This document shows, in pieces, positions 1-9,451 of a stretch of DNA of 42,723 nucleotides. The stretch covers positions 1-42,723 of the forward strand of contig JANRFG010000009.1 in assembly GCA_030725715.1 (NCBI GenBank). The letters run 5' to 3'. Position 1 is the stretch's first letter. The number at the start of each line of letters is the position of its first letter. Both the position numbers and the translations under genes were made by a program. This stretch comes from Opitutales bacterium (GTDB lineage Bacteria > Verrucomicrobiota > Verrucomicrobiia > Opitutales > UBA953). A model generated the notes under the pieces. The model worked only from the letters and a program-made list of their open reading frames with translations, did not search any database and was not told where the DNA came from.

Positions 1-6
1 CCGTCC

Positions 7-1719
7 TCACGAGGCGTAGCGCCAGTCAAGGATCTCGGCCTGCGGGGTCCGGCGTCCTTGCCATCGGTTCCACTGGAGCTTGACGGCCATCTCCACGGGC
101 TTGCCCAGCTCGGGAATGCGGTCGGCCATGCGCCAGGCCACGAAGTTCAGACGACGGCCGCCGCTGAGCGGGACCTGGTGCCGGAAATTACCGTCGCCGA
201 AGGGCAAGGGCGGACGGTCGAAGACGAAGCCCTTGAAACCGAAGACCGGCTCGGCGTTGCCTTCGCCGTAAGGCTGCAGCAGGTCGAGGTCGTCGAGCAG
301 CTGATCGGTGACGTCCGCCGGGCGGAGCCAGTGGGCGATGTCGATATCCCGTCCGTCCGCCTGCGCGACCCCGGCCAGGCGCTGGGCCTGGATGGCCTCA
401 TTGAAGCGGGCCCGGAAAGCCTCGACGGCGGCGATGTCGAGCGAGACGCCGACGGCCATCGGGTGTCCGCCGTAGGTCTTGAGCAGGTCGGCGCAGGCGC
501 CGAGGGCTTCGACGAGATTGGTGCCCGGCACGCTGCGGCCGGAGCCCTTGGCGCTCTCCCCTTCCTTGCCGAGGACGATCACCGGACGGTCCAGCGCGCG
601 GCAGATCTTGCCGGCGGCGATCCCCACGACTCCCGGATGCCAGTCGCCGTGGACGACATAACCGGCGAGCTCGCCCATCGCCTTGGCCTGGGCCATGGCT
701 TCTTCGGTGACCTTCTTGTCGATCTCCTGGCGTTCACGGTTGATGGCGTCGAGCTGCGCGGCGTCGCGGAGGCAGTCATCCGGGTCGTCCGAAAGCAGGA
801 GGCGCAACGGCAACGAGGCGTCGGCCAGACGGCCGCTCGCGTTGATGCGGGGGCCGATGCGGTAAGAGACGTCGACGGAAGACAGCACGCCGCCGGGCTC
901 CATGCCGCTGACGGCGATGAGGGCGCGCAGCCCCTGCCGGCGGGCTTCGCCGAGGGCCTTGAGACCGTGGGCCGCGAGGATGCGGTTCTCCGTGCGCAGC
1001 GGGACGAGGTCGGCGATGGTACCGAGCGCCGCCAGATCGAGGTAGTCCTTCACCGCGATCGAAGTGCCGCGTTCGTCGCCGGCGAGGCGCAGGACCTTCA
1101 GCACGCCGTGGACCAGCTTGAAGACCAGTCCAGCCGTGCAGAGCGTCTGCCACGGGGCGTCCTCGGCGTCGTTGACGCGCGGGTTGACGAGCGTGCAGCT
1201 GACGCGGGATTCCTTGGCGACGTGGTGGTCGACCACGATGACGTCGACGCCTTCGGCCCGGAGGCGTTCGACCTCGGGCTTGGAATTGGTGCCGCAGTCG
1301 AGCGCGACGAAGAGCTGCGGCTTCGCCTCGGCGAGGACGCGTTCGAGCGCGGCCATCGAGAGGCCGTAGCCCTCTTCCAGGCGGCGCGGGACGAAATACT
1401 CCGGCGTGGCGCCGAGGCGGCGGAGGAAGTGGACGAGCATCGCGGTGCTCGAGACCCCGTCGACGTCGTAGTCGCCGAGGATGGCGATCCGCTCGCCCTT
1501 GGCGGCGGCGGCGACGAGACGCTCGGCGGCTTCGCGGAGGCCGCCGACCGCGAACGGATCGGAGACATGGGCGAGCTGCGGGCGGAGATGACGCTCCGCC
1601 TCGGCCTCGTCCGGGAAGGAACGGGCGAGGACGGCGGCCAGGGGTTCGCTAACCCCCAGCGAAGCCGCGATGCGACGGGCGAGCCCGGCGTCCGCGGCCC
1701 GGTGAGACCATGCGGCCAT
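7..1719 (-). CDS. recJ: Single-stranded-DNA-specific exonuclease RecJ
   Basis: RecJ degrades single-stranded DNA 5' to 3' in recombination and mismatch or excision repair in the cytoplasm. The 570-residue product shows the DHH-family metal motifs in order: DYDVDG near residue 80, LDCGT near 140 and VVDHH near 163. These are followed by the DHHA1 region (GGHPMAVG) and a C-terminal OB-like part, so the length fits the family and the gene is complete. The ATG lies 14 nt after the secDF stop, so it is probably the last gene of a yajC-secDF-recJ transcript. The gap reads CCCCCTTCCT before ATG, with no Shine-Dalgarno sequence. Confidence 0.95.
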   Translation of the reverse strand: MAAWSHRAADAGLARRIAASLGVSEPLAAVLARSFPDEAEAERHLRPQLAHVSDPFAVGGLREAAERLVAAAAKGERIAILGDYDVDGVSSTAMLVHFLRRLGATPEYFVPRRLEEGYGLSMAALERVLAEAKPQLFVALDCGTNSKPEVERLRAEGVDVIVVDHHVAKESRVSCTLVNPRVNDAEDAPWQTLCTAGLVFKLVHGVLKVLRLAGDERGTSIAVKDYLDLAALGTIADLVPLRTENRILAAHGLKALGEARRQGLRALIAVSGMEPGGVLSSVDVSYRIGPRINASGRLADASLPLRLLLSDDPDDCLRDAAQLDAINRERQEIDKKVTEEAMAQAKAMGELAGYVVHGDWHPGVVGIAAGKICRALDRPVIVLGKEGESAKGSGRSVPGTNLVEALGACADLLKTYGGHPMAVGVSLDIAAVEAFRARFNEAIQAQRLAGVAQADGRDIDIAHWLRPADVTDQLLDDLDLLQPYGEGNAEPVFGFKGFVFDRPPLPFGDGNFRHQVPLSGGRRLNFVAWRMADRIPELGKPVEMAVKLQWNRWQGRRTPQAEILDWRYAS

Positions 1720-1733
1720 AGGAAGGGGGCGCC

Positions 1734-4451
1734 TTAGGCGTCCTTGTCGGAGCCCGCCTCCCAGGAGTAGGTGCGCGGGAGTTCCGCGGCGTCTACGCCC
1801 TTACGATCGCCCTTGTGCCACCAGTAGAAGACGGGGCTCGCGATGAAGATCGAGGAGAAGGTTCCGGTCAGCACGCCGTAGATGAAGATCTCGCCGTAGA
1901 GACGGACGTCGCCGGCGCCGAAGGCCCAGAGGGCGACGGCGCAGAGGAAGACCGTGGCCGCGGTGAGCGTCGTACGGGAAAGCGTGCGGTTGATGGCGAA
2001 GTGGATCACGTCGCGGAGCTCGCGGCCGGGGTTGGCCTGGAGCTCCTCGCGGATGCGGTCGAAGACGACGATGGTGTCGTTGATGGAGTAGCCGATGATC
2101 AGCAGGATCGCCGCGATGAGGGTCGCGTTGAACTGGCCGCCGAAGAAGACGAACAGCGCCACCGTCATCAGGACGTCGTGCAGGGTGGCGACCATGGCGG
2201 CGACGCCGAAGCCGGTCTCGAAGCGCAGCGACACGTAGAGGCCGATGCCGAGGAGCGCCAGGATGACGGACCAGATCGCGTTGGAGCGGAGCTCCGCGCT
2301 GACGGAACCGCCGATGGCTTCCTTGGAAAGCATCAGCTTGTCGACCGGAGCGGCGCGGTCCTTGAGGATCTCCGGGGACTTGGCCTGGAGGGCGCCGACG
2401 ATGGCGGTGACGTTGGCGAATTCGCCCTTGGACTTGTCCTTGGTGAGTTCGGTCTCGATGCGGAGGGTCGGTTCGCCGCCGCCGACCGGAGTCTGGACGG
2501 TGACGGTGGTGTCCGGCAGGCCGATGGAAGCGGCGAGCGCGGCGATCCTGCCGGTGTCGACGGCGGCGCCGGGAGCCAGCGCGACGAGGGTGGATTCGCC
2601 GCCGCGGAAGTCCTTGCCGAAGGCCTCCTTGCCCTTGATGGCGAGCTGACCGAGGCCGAGCGCGATGATCGCCCACCCGAGCACGAAGGCCAGGCGGGCA
2701 TGCTTGAGGAAGGGGATCTGCATCGTCGGCCTGAAGACCGGCAGGCCGAAGATGCGCGTCATCATCCCGCGGGCGAGGGCGAGTTCCTGGAGGCCGCGGC
2801 AGGTCACGAGGGAGGTGAACACGGTCGTGAAGATGCCGATGGTCAGCGTGATGCCGAAACCACGGATAGGACCGGAGCCCATGAACACGAGGATCAAGGC
2901 CGTGAGGAGGGTCGTCAGGTTGGCGTCGATGATCGTCCAGCTCGCGCGGGCGTAGCCTTCGCGGAGGGCGACCGAGCGGTCCTTGCCGAGGGCGGCCTCT
3001 TCGCGCACGCGCTCGAAGATGAGGATGTTCGCGTCGACGGCCATGCCGAGGGTGAGCACGAGCGCGGCGACGCCGGGGAGCGTGATGGTCGCGCCGAAGT
3101 AGGCCATGGCGCCGAGGATCATCAGCAGGTTGAGGATCATGCCGAGGATGGCGATGAAGCCGCCCCAGACGTAGAACCCGACCATGAAGAAGATGACGAG
3201 GCCGACGGCCACCAGCGAGGCCACGACGGACTTGCCCTGGGCGTCCTTGGCGAGCGAGGGACCGACCGAAGTGACGTCCTGGATGATCAGGGGGAATTCG
3301 AGCGGGTTGTTCAGGACGTTGGCGAGGTCGACGGCCTCTTCGCGGGAGAAGGAGCCCGTGATGGTGGCGCCGCTGCTGCGGATGGCCTCGCGCACGGTCG
3401 GGGCGGACTGGAGCTTGCCGTCGAGGACGATGGCGAGCTGGCCGACGGAGCGGACGTTGCCTTCGGCGATTTTGGCGGTGAGGTCACCGAACTTCTTGGA
3501 ACCCTCGTCGGTGAACTTCATGTCCACGTAGAAGGAGATGCCGTCGTCGGAGCGACCCGAGGCGGACTTGATGATCTTGCCGGTGGCGTCGGCGGCCTTG
3601 CGGACGTAATAACGCGTGACGCGGATCTCGCCGGTCTTGGCGTCGACGTCGCGGATGGTCAGGACCTCGTAGGTCGAGATGGCCGAGGCGGAGCCGAGCA
3701 TCGGGTCGACGGGCAAGGAACGGAGGGAGTGCTCGCGCTCGGTCTCGGCGGGACGTTCGGTGCGGTGCACCTGGCGGAACTCGAGCTTGGCCGGCTTCTT
3801 GAGCGAATCGATGACGTCGGGGTTGTTGGCGGCGTCTTCGCCGGGCAGCTGGATCTCCAAGGAGAGGTCGCCCACGGGGCGGAGCACGGGCTCCGCGACA
3901 CCGAACTGATTCACGCGCTGCTCCATGACCTGGAGGGCCTGGTCCACCATGTCGGCGTGGGAGACGTTCGACTTGTCGCCGGCGGTCTTCTCGCCGGATT
4001 CGGCGCCGGTCGGGTCGACCTTGAGGGTGAAGGACACCCCGCCCTGCAGGTCGAGGCCGAGCTTGAGGCGGCCTTGCGAGCCGATGAGCAGCTGCTTCAG
4101 CACGATGCCGTTGCGCTTGGCCTGGTCGGGCTCGCTGACGATCTGTGCTTCGGTGAAGAAGAACGGACGGAGGTCGACCGGGGCGGCGCGACCGCGGCCT
4201 TCGCCGATGTCACGCAGGGCCTGGAAGTAAGAGACCGACTTCTGGTCGGCGGCGACGGCGGCGTCCTTCTGGCGCTTGACGCGCTCGAGGGCTTCGGCGT
4301 GGAGTTTTTCGAATTCGGGCTTCTGCGCGATGACCTGCGTGGGCACGAACTGGTCGAGAGGGGTCGGAGAAATCGGGTGGAACTCGTACCAGGCGACAGC
4401 CAGGGCAGCGAGCGAGACCGCGATCTTCCAGAACCAAGTCCTGGACGTCAT
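1734..4451 (-). CDS. secDF: Fused protein translocase subunit SecDF
   Basis: SecD and SecF use the proton motive force to complete export through SecYEG at the inner membrane. Here both are one 905-residue chain. The N-terminal half has a first membrane segment, the large periplasmic P1 region and the SecD motif LGLDLQGG. Membrane helices carry the SecD signature, and a second unit begins near residue 575 with the SecF motif DFRGG near 615 and its own helices ending around 885. SecDF fusions are known in several phyla. yajC lies 31 nt upstream and recJ 14 nt downstream. The sequence before ATG is C-rich (CCACCCCTAAGCCCACCC) and has no ribosome-binding site. Confidence 0.96.
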   Translation of the reverse strand: MTSRTWFWKIAVSLAALAVAWYEFHPISPTPLDQFVPTQVIAQKPEFEKLHAEALERVKRQKDAAVAADQKSVSYFQALRDIGEGRGRAAPVDLRPFFFTEAQIVSEPDQAKRNGIVLKQLLIGSQGRLKLGLDLQGGVSFTLKVDPTGAESGEKTAGDKSNVSHADMVDQALQVMEQRVNQFGVAEPVLRPVGDLSLEIQLPGEDAANNPDVIDSLKKPAKLEFRQVHRTERPAETEREHSLRSLPVDPMLGSASAISTYEVLTIRDVDAKTGEIRVTRYYVRKAADATGKIIKSASGRSDDGISFYVDMKFTDEGSKKFGDLTAKIAEGNVRSVGQLAIVLDGKLQSAPTVREAIRSSGATITGSFSREEAVDLANVLNNPLEFPLIIQDVTSVGPSLAKDAQGKSVVASLVAVGLVIFFMVGFYVWGGFIAILGMILNLLMILGAMAYFGATITLPGVAALVLTLGMAVDANILIFERVREEAALGKDRSVALREGYARASWTIIDANLTTLLTALILVFMGSGPIRGFGITLTIGIFTTVFTSLVTCRGLQELALARGMMTRIFGLPVFRPTMQIPFLKHARLAFVLGWAIIALGLGQLAIKGKEAFGKDFRGGESTLVALAPGAAVDTGRIAALAASIGLPDTTVTVQTPVGGGEPTLRIETELTKDKSKGEFANVTAIVGALQAKSPEILKDRAAPVDKLMLSKEAIGGSVSAELRSNAIWSVILALLGIGLYVSLRFETGFGVAAMVATLHDVLMTVALFVFFGGQFNATLIAAILLIIGYSINDTIVVFDRIREELQANPGRELRDVIHFAINRTLSRTTLTAATVFLCAVALWAFGAGDVRLYGEIFIYGVLTGTFSSIFIASPVFYWWHKGDRKGVDAAELPRTYSWEAGSDKDA

Positions 4452-4482
4452 AGTGTCAGGGTGGGCTTAGGGGTGGATGACC

Positions 4483-4809
4483 TCAGGCCTTGATGACGGC
4501 GTCGACGTCCTTGCCCATGATGGCGGACTTGTGGACGACGAGACGGCCGGAATCGAGTTCGAGGGTGATGCGGTCGTCCTTGATGGAGACCACGCGACCG
4601 TAGATGCCGCCGGCGGCGAGCACCTTGTCGCCCACGGCGAGTTCGGTCTGGAGCTTTTCGAGCTCCTTCTGGCGCTTGCGCTGGGGAGCGAAGAGGAGGA
4701 AGTACATGCCCACGAAAAGCAGGGCATACATGGCCAGGATAGGCCAGCCTTGCTGTTCGGGGGGTGCTTCCGCTAGTCCCTGAATGACAACAGTTTGGAT
4801 GATATTCAT
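4483..4809 (-). CDS. yajC: Preprotein translocase accessory subunit YajC
   Basis: YajC is a small single-pass inner-membrane protein that associates with SecDF. The 108-residue product has a hydrophobic helix at about residues 23-41 (LAMYALLFVGMYFLLFAPQR). It is followed by the family's basic stretch and the soluble domain with VGDKVLAAGGIYGRV. I chose the ATG at 4809 (MNIIQTVV) because an upstream in-frame ATG at 4875 adds 22 residues unlike the family. It is the first gene of the sec transcript and is divergent from kup across 128 nt. The leader is AACCCACCCCTTTCC, with no Shine-Dalgarno sequence. Confidence 0.95.
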   Translation of the reverse strand: MNIIQTVVIQGLAEAPPEQQGWPILAMYALLFVGMYFLLFAPQRKRQKELEKLQTELAVGDKVLAAGGIYGRVVSIKDDRITLELDSGRLVVHKSAIMGKDVDAVIKA

Positions 4810-4910
4810 TGTTCGTATTGTTTGGAAAGGGGTGGGTTGAAGGTCTGGAAATGCGATAATGTGACAAAAAGGCAAGCCCCGGCATCCCCGATTGGCTTTG
4901 ATTACCCCCT

Positions 4911-4941
4911 AGGAGGTGTCACTGTGAATAACTCTCCATGA
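4911..4941 (+). promoter_or_regulatory. kup leader: AGGAGG, five-codon frame and TGTGAATAACT element
   Basis: AGGAGG at 4911-4916 is the only consensus Shine-Dalgarno sequence near an annotated gene, but it lies 21 nt from the kup ATG. It is 6 nt from a GTG at 4923 that opens a five-codon frame (GTG AAT AAC TCT CCA TGA). The TGA of that frame overlaps the kup ATG as ATGA. Alternatively, TGTGAATAACT (4923-4933) is an extended -10 element; the same 11-mer lies before lpxC. Either reading is inference. Confidence 0.35.
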
Positions 4942-6968
4942 GTACGTCCGACCCGGAACCGACCCAAGGTTCCTCACCCGTAAAACCCCTCACCATGGCG
5001 GCCACCATCGCGGCCCTCGGGGTCGTGTTCGGTGACATCGGGACGAGCCCCCTCTACGCCTTCAAGGAGTGCCTGCGGGTCCGGGACGCCGAAAACAACA
5101 TCCTCGGAGCCTCCCAGGTCGTGCCGATCCTGTCCCTGATCATCTGGTCGCTGATCTTCGTGGTGATGGTGAAATACGTGCTCCTGGTCATGGAAGCCAA
5201 TGAGGATGGGGAAGGCGGGATCATGACCCTGGTCTCCCTCGCGTCCTCCAAGGACAAGGACAAGGCCAAGCGGAAGCACCGCAACGTGCTCGTGCTGCTC
5301 GGCGTCTTCGGCGCCGCCCTGCTCTACGGCGACGGGGTCATCACCCCCGCCATCTCGGTCGTCTCCGCCCTGGAAGGCGTCAAGGAAGCCAACGAACGCC
5401 TGCACGGACCGCTCACGGCCGGCTTCCTCAAATACTTCATCCCGACGGCCGCCGTGCTCATCCTCGTCGGCATCTTCTGGCTGCAGAAGATCGGGACCGG
5501 CCGGGTCGGCATGTATTTCGGCCCGATCACGATGGTCTGGTTCGCCGTCATCGGCGGTCTCGGCGTGCTCTCGCTGGCCATGCACCATGCGGTCCTCGGC
5601 GAGATCGTCTGGGCCTTCAACCCGCTCGAAGGCCTGCACCTCCTGACCAGCCACCCCGGACTGGGCATCCTGATCCTCGGCGCGGTCTTCCTTTCCGTCA
5701 CCGGGGCCGAAGCGCTGTACGCGGACATGGGCCACTTCGGCCAGAAGCCGATCCGGGCGGCGTGGTGCTTCATCGTCTTCCCCGCCCTCATCCTGAACTA
5801 CCTCGGCCAGGGTGCGTGGGCCCTCGCCCACCCGGACGCCCTCCTGGAGCCGGGCTTCAACCCCTTCTTCAACATGGCGCCCGGCTGGGCCCAGATCCCG
5901 TTGGTCGTCATCGCGACCCTCGCGGCCATCATCGCTTCGCAGGCCCTCATCGCCGGAGCGTTCTCGATCACCATGCAGGCGATCCAGCTGAACTACCTGC
6001 CGCGCATGCGCATGACCTACACGTCCGACCAGGAATCCGGCCAGGTCTACGTGCCGGTCATCAACTGGCTGCTCATGGCCGGCTCGATCTACCTGGTCCT
6101 GCATTACGAGACCTCCGAGAACCTCGCCAGCGCCTACGGCATCGCCGTCAGCCTGACGATGCTGGTCACGACGGTCCTCTTCGGCCAGTACCTGCGCCAC
6201 AAGCTCCGCATCCCCTCCGCCGGAGCCTATGCCCTGCTCACGCCGTTCATCCTCCTGGAAGTGCTCTTCGTGCTGGGCAACGCGCACAAGGTCATGCCCA
6301 ACGGCTGGCTGCCGCTGCTGATCGGCGTCGTGGTCTACTACCTCATGGCGGTCTGGAACAAGGGGCGCATCGCCATGAAGCAGAAGCTGAGCGAGGGCGA
6401 GGCGGCCGGCGACTTCGAGAACTTCCTCGACAGCGTCGAGGACCGCTTCGTGGCCGGCAAGTTCGCCCGCGTGAAGGGCACCGCGGTCTACCTCGCCGGC
6501 TCGACGAAGTCCGTCCCGATGGCGCTGGCCCACAACCTCAAGCATAACCGCGCCCTGCACGACCACATCATCGTGGTGACCCTCAAGGTCGACGAGAACC
6601 GGGCGATCGTGCCGGACTCCGAGCGCGTGAGCTTCCAGACCCGCGGGCCGAAATTCTGCAAGGTCGACAGCCACGAAGAATTCCCTTCCGTGCTCAGCGT
6701 CACCGGACGCTTCGGCTTCCGCGAGAAGCAGAACGTCTTCCCGGTGCTCGAGAAGGCCTATCAGGAACTGGGCATCACGCCCAACGAACTGGAGACGACC
6801 TACTTCCTCAGCAGAGAGACGATCGTCCGCGCGACGACGGGCCTCTCGCTCAACGCCGTCCAGGAGAAGCTCTTCGAAGTGCTCAACCGCAACTCATTGT
6901 CCGCGACGGCCTACTTCAACCTGCCGCCCGGCCGCGTGGTCGAGCTCGGCATGCAGGTCGAGCTCTGA
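4938..6968 (+). CDS. kup: Low-affinity potassium uptake protein Kup
   Basis: Kup (KUP/HAK/KT family) imports K+ with protons across the inner membrane. The 676-residue length is typical. The N-terminus has the family motif GVVFGDIGTSPLYAFKE at about residues 28-44. About twelve hydrophobic segments run to residue 470, and a hydrophilic cytoplasmic C-terminal domain of roughly 200 residues ends the protein. It stands alone on the plus strand, divergent from yajC. Its stop is 4 nt from the stop of the convergent lipoprotein gene, leaving no room for a terminator hairpin between them. Confidence 0.95.
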   Translation: MSTSDPEPTQGSSPVKPLTMAATIAALGVVFGDIGTSPLYAFKECLRVRDAENNILGASQVVPILSLIIWSLIFVVMVKYVLLVMEANEDGEGGIMTLVSLASSKDKDKAKRKHRNVLVLLGVFGAALLYGDGVITPAISVVSALEGVKEANERLHGPLTAGFLKYFIPTAAVLILVGIFWLQKIGTGRVGMYFGPITMVWFAVIGGLGVLSLAMHHAVLGEIVWAFNPLEGLHLLTSHPGLGILILGAVFLSVTGAEALYADMGHFGQKPIRAAWCFIVFPALILNYLGQGAWALAHPDALLEPGFNPFFNMAPGWAQIPLVVIATLAAIIASQALIAGAFSITMQAIQLNYLPRMRMTYTSDQESGQVYVPVINWLLMAGSIYLVLHYETSENLASAYGIAVSLTMLVTTVLFGQYLRHKLRIPSAGAYALLTPFILLEVLFVLGNAHKVMPNGWLPLLIGVVVYYLMAVWNKGRIAMKQKLSEGEAAGDFENFLDSVEDRFVAGKFARVKGTAVYLAGSTKSVPMALAHNLKHNRALHDHIIVVTLKVDENRAIVPDSERVSFQTRGPKFCKVDSHEEFPSVLSVTGRFGFREKQNVFPVLEKAYQELGITPNELETTYFLSRETIVRATTGLSLNAVQEKLFEVLNRNSLSATAYFNLPPGRVVELGMQVEL

Positions 6969-6972
6969 GCCG

Positions 6973-7485
6973 TCACTTCGGCGCGGTGACCTTGAAGACG
7001 AACGCCTGCTTGCACGGGTGGTTCTCTTCGTCGGCCATCTCACGCGGGGTCGTGATCACGCAGACGCCGCCGAACTGCTCCCACGGCAGGAGGTCCGACC
7101 AACCCAGCAAGGTGATGGTCGAACCAGGGGCCGGACGGAGCACCCGCGAACGCACCTGCGGACCGGGCCAGCCGTAGCTGATGAGATACGTCGCGCGGCC
7201 GTCGGCCGAACGCGTGAAGCGGAAGGCCCCTTCCGCCGGCACGGGACCGGGACGGACTTCCAGGACCGCCTCGCCGTTCACGTCCAGCCACTCCTCGACA
7301 TAGATGAACTGGGCCGTGCTGGCCTCGTCCACGGGGTCGAGGTTATGGTAACGTCCGGCGATGCTCCGCCCGGCGGCGGCGTCCTCGATCAGTTCGACGA
7401 CGCGGTCTTCGGCCGTCGGCGGCAGCATGGAGCACCCTCCGAGGAGAAGCGCGAGACCCAAGGCTGCGAGGAGTCGGGCAGCCAT
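6973..7485 (-). CDS. Putative lipoprotein of unknown function
   Basis: I do not recognise a family. The 170-residue product has a lipoprotein signal: hydrophobic LLAALGLALLL followed by the lipobox LGGC, with the lipidated Cys at residue 18, so envelope attachment is expected. The mature part is soluble and contains four Trp and two further Cys residues (FGGVCVITTP and NHPCKQAF), which might form a disulfide. It begins 11 nt after the carA stop, so it is probably read through from carA. Its 3' end nearly abuts the convergent kup gene. Confidence 0.75.
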   Translation of the reverse strand: MAARLLAALGLALLLGGCSMLPPTAEDRVVELIEDAAAGRSIAGRYHNLDPVDEASTAQFIYVEEWLDVNGEAVLEVRPGPVPAEGAFRFTRSADGRATYLISYGWPGPQVRSRVLRPAPGSTITLLGWSDLLPWEQFGGVCVITTPREMADEENHPCKQAFVFKVTAPK

Positions 7486-7496
7486 GACGCAGGGGC

Positions 7497-8654
7497 TTAC
7501 TTGCCCGCCTTGCTCTTGGCGATGACGTCGTAGAAACGGTCGAACAGCACGTCGGCGTCGTTCGGGCCAGGGCCGGCTTCCGGGTGATACTGGACGGAGA
7601 AGACGGGCTTGTCCTTGAGGCGCAGGCCGGAGACGGTGTCGTCGTTCAGATTGACCTCGGTGACGACCGCGCCGCAGCGCTCCAGGTCTTCGCGTTTGGA
7701 GGCGAAGCCGTGGTTCTGGGCGGTGATGGACACGCGGTCCTCTTCGGTGTTCTTGACGGGCTGGTTGCCGCCGCGGTGGCCGAACTTCAGCTTGTAGGTC
7801 GAAGCGCCGATGGCGTGCGTGATGATCTGGTGGCCGAGGCAGATGCCGAAGACGGGGTAGGTCTGGATGAGGTCCGCCACGGCTTCGTGGGCGTACTTCA
7901 GGGCGGCGGGGTCGCCGGGGCCGTTGGACAGGAAGACGCCGTCGGGATTGAAGGCGCGGATCTCGGCGGCCGGGGTGCGGGCCGGGAAGACGTGGACGTC
8001 GAAGCCGGAAGCGACGAGGCGGCGGAAGATCGAGGTCTTGGCGCCGAAGTCGTAGGCCGCGATGCGGTACTTGGTCGCGCGGCCCTTCGGCTTGTTGAGG
8101 TGCGTGCCCGGGACGGTGAAGGCCTCGCAGTCGCCGAAGGTGGCGTTGTAGTGATAAGGAGCCTTGCAGGTGACGTCCTTGACGAAGTCGGCGCCGACGG
8201 TGCCGGTCCAGGCGCGGGCGCGCTGGAGGGCTTCTTCGTCGCTGATGCCTTCGGTGGAGAGGCAGGCCTTCATCACGCCGGCGGAGCGCAGCTTCTTGGT
8301 CAGGGAGCGGGTGTCGACGCCTTCGATGCCGGGGATGCCGTACTTGGCGAGCCAGGTGCTCAGGTCGGTGGTGGCGCGCCAGTTCGAGACGATCGGCGAA
8401 AGGTCGCGGACGACGAAACCGGCGACGTGCGGACGGGCGGACTCGAAGTCTTCCTCGTTGACGCCGTAGTTGCCGATCTGCGGGGTCGTCATGGTGACGA
8501 TCTGACCGAAGTACGAGGGATCGGTGAGGATCTCCTGGTAGCCGGTCATGCTCGTGTTGAACACGGCTTCGCCGCAGAGGGTGGCCGAAGCTCCGAACGC
8601 CCTGCCCCGAAGAATGGTCCCATCTTCAAGAGCGAGCACGGCAGGTCGGTTCAT
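7497..8654 (-). CDS. carA: Carbamoyl-phosphate synthase small (glutaminase) subunit
   Basis: CarA hydrolyses glutamine and channels ammonia to CarB to make carbamoyl phosphate for arginine and pyrimidine synthesis. The 385-residue product has the N-terminal CarA domain ([29 protein letters not shown]). Its class I amidotransferase domain has the nucleophile Cys in FGICLGHQ and the His-Glu pair in [10 protein letters not shown]. The ATG at 8654 ([12 protein letters not shown]) was chosen over an in-frame ATG at 8708 because it matches the family start. carB is not adjacent or elsewhere in the window. A TACTATCT element at 8713-8720 could be a -10 about 50 nt upstream. Confidence 0.96.
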   Translation of the reverse strand: MNRPAVLALEDGTILRGRAFGASATLCGEAVFNTSMTGYQEILTDPSYFGQIVTMTTPQIGNYGVNEEDFESARPHVAGFVVRDLSPIVSNWRATTDLSTWLAKYGIPGIEGVDTRSLTKKLRSAGVMKACLSTEGISDEEALQRARAWTGTVGADFVKDVTCKAPYHYNATFGDCEAFTVPGTHLNKPKGRATKYRIAAYDFGAKTSIFRRLVASGFDVHVFPARTPAAEIRAFNPDGVFLSNGPGDPAALKYAHEAVADLIQTYPVFGICLGHQIITHAIGASTYKLKFGHRGGNQPVKNTEEDRVSITAQNHGFASKREDLERCGAVVTEVNLNDDTVSGLRLKDKPVFSVQYHPEAGPGPNDADVLFDRFYDVIAKSKAGK

Positions 8655-8765
8655 GAGGTGGTTTTGAATGAGGCTTCCGCCCCCGTGTGAAGCAAAAAAA
8701 GTTCCCATCCGAAGATAGTACCGACCATGGACCCCGACCCGTGGCCGGCGGACCGGCGCGGACCC

Positions 8766-9449
8766 TCAGAATCCCTTGCCGACGTCGCCACCCAAGGGAG
8801 CCGGCGGACGGGCGCGGGGGTCCAAGGCATCGGCCGCATAGGGCTTATGCACCTGCCAACCCGCCCGGTAGGGCGCCCCACCCTGCTTCACTTGCTCGGT
8901 GATGGTGCGCAAGACCGCCGGATCGGCCCTCCGCGACCACTCGGGATGCAGCCAGACGTTGGGGCTGAGCCACTTGCCCCCTACGGCTTCGGTCCAGCGG
9001 GTGATGCTGTCCGGAGCCTCAATGATGAGTTTGACCTCATCCGCCCGGGCCAAGGACTCGGCTAGAGGCAGTTTAGCCCATTTCGGGCTGACGGTCACCC
9101 AGGCGAAGCCCGGGACGATGGCGTAGGCCCCGCAGGTCTCGAGGTGGACCTTGAGACCGACCGAGGCCATGGCGGCCAACAGAGGGCCAAGGTCATGGAT
9201 GCAAGGCTCGCCGCCGGTCAGGACGACGAACTCCGGGCGGGCGGCGGCGGCTTCGGCGGCCAGCTCGGCCGGGGAGGCCTTACGGACCTGCTTCGGGACG
9301 AACTGCGGGTGCCAGGTGGACGCAGAGTCGCACCAGGCGCACTTCACCGGACAGCCTTGGAGACGGATGAAGAAAGCTTTGCGGCCGAGATGCACCCCTT
9401 CCCCCTGCCAGCTGAGGAACGTCTCATTGACGGGGTAGAGCTCGGCCAT
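8766..9449 (-). CDS. queE: 7-carboxy-7-deazaguanine synthase QueE
   Basis: QueE is a radical SAM enzyme that turns 6-carboxytetrahydropterin into 7-carboxy-7-deazaguanine in queuosine/preQ0 biosynthesis. The 227-residue product has the variant cluster motif CPVKCAWC (CX3CX2C) at about residues 33-40. It also has the upstream GEGVHLGRKAFFIRLQGC segment and the SAM-binding LTGGEPC. The start is the ATG at 9449, only 2 nt after the queD stop, so the two are translated from one message. The C-terminus is rich in Arg, Pro and Ala. Confidence 0.95.
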   Translation of the reverse strand: MAELYPVNETFLSWQGEGVHLGRKAFFIRLQGCPVKCAWCDSASTWHPQFVPKQVRKASPAELAAEAAAARPEFVVLTGGEPCIHDLGPLLAAMASVGLKVHLETCGAYAIVPGFAWVTVSPKWAKLPLAESLARADEVKLIIEAPDSITRWTEAVGGKWLSPNVWLHPEWSRRADPAVLRTITEQVKQGGAPYRAGWQVHKPYAADALDPRARPPAPLGGDVGKGF

Positions 9450-9451
9450 GG

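Noticed and set aside
1815-4493. Open frame of nearly 900 codons on the plus strand opposite secDF
   Set aside because: It is a shadow of GC-rich codon bias: its product is low-complexity Asp/Glu/Gly/Val sequence with no motifs, while secDF on the other strand is certain. Similar shadows lie opposite recJ, groEL, leuS, deoA and the cytochrome c protein.
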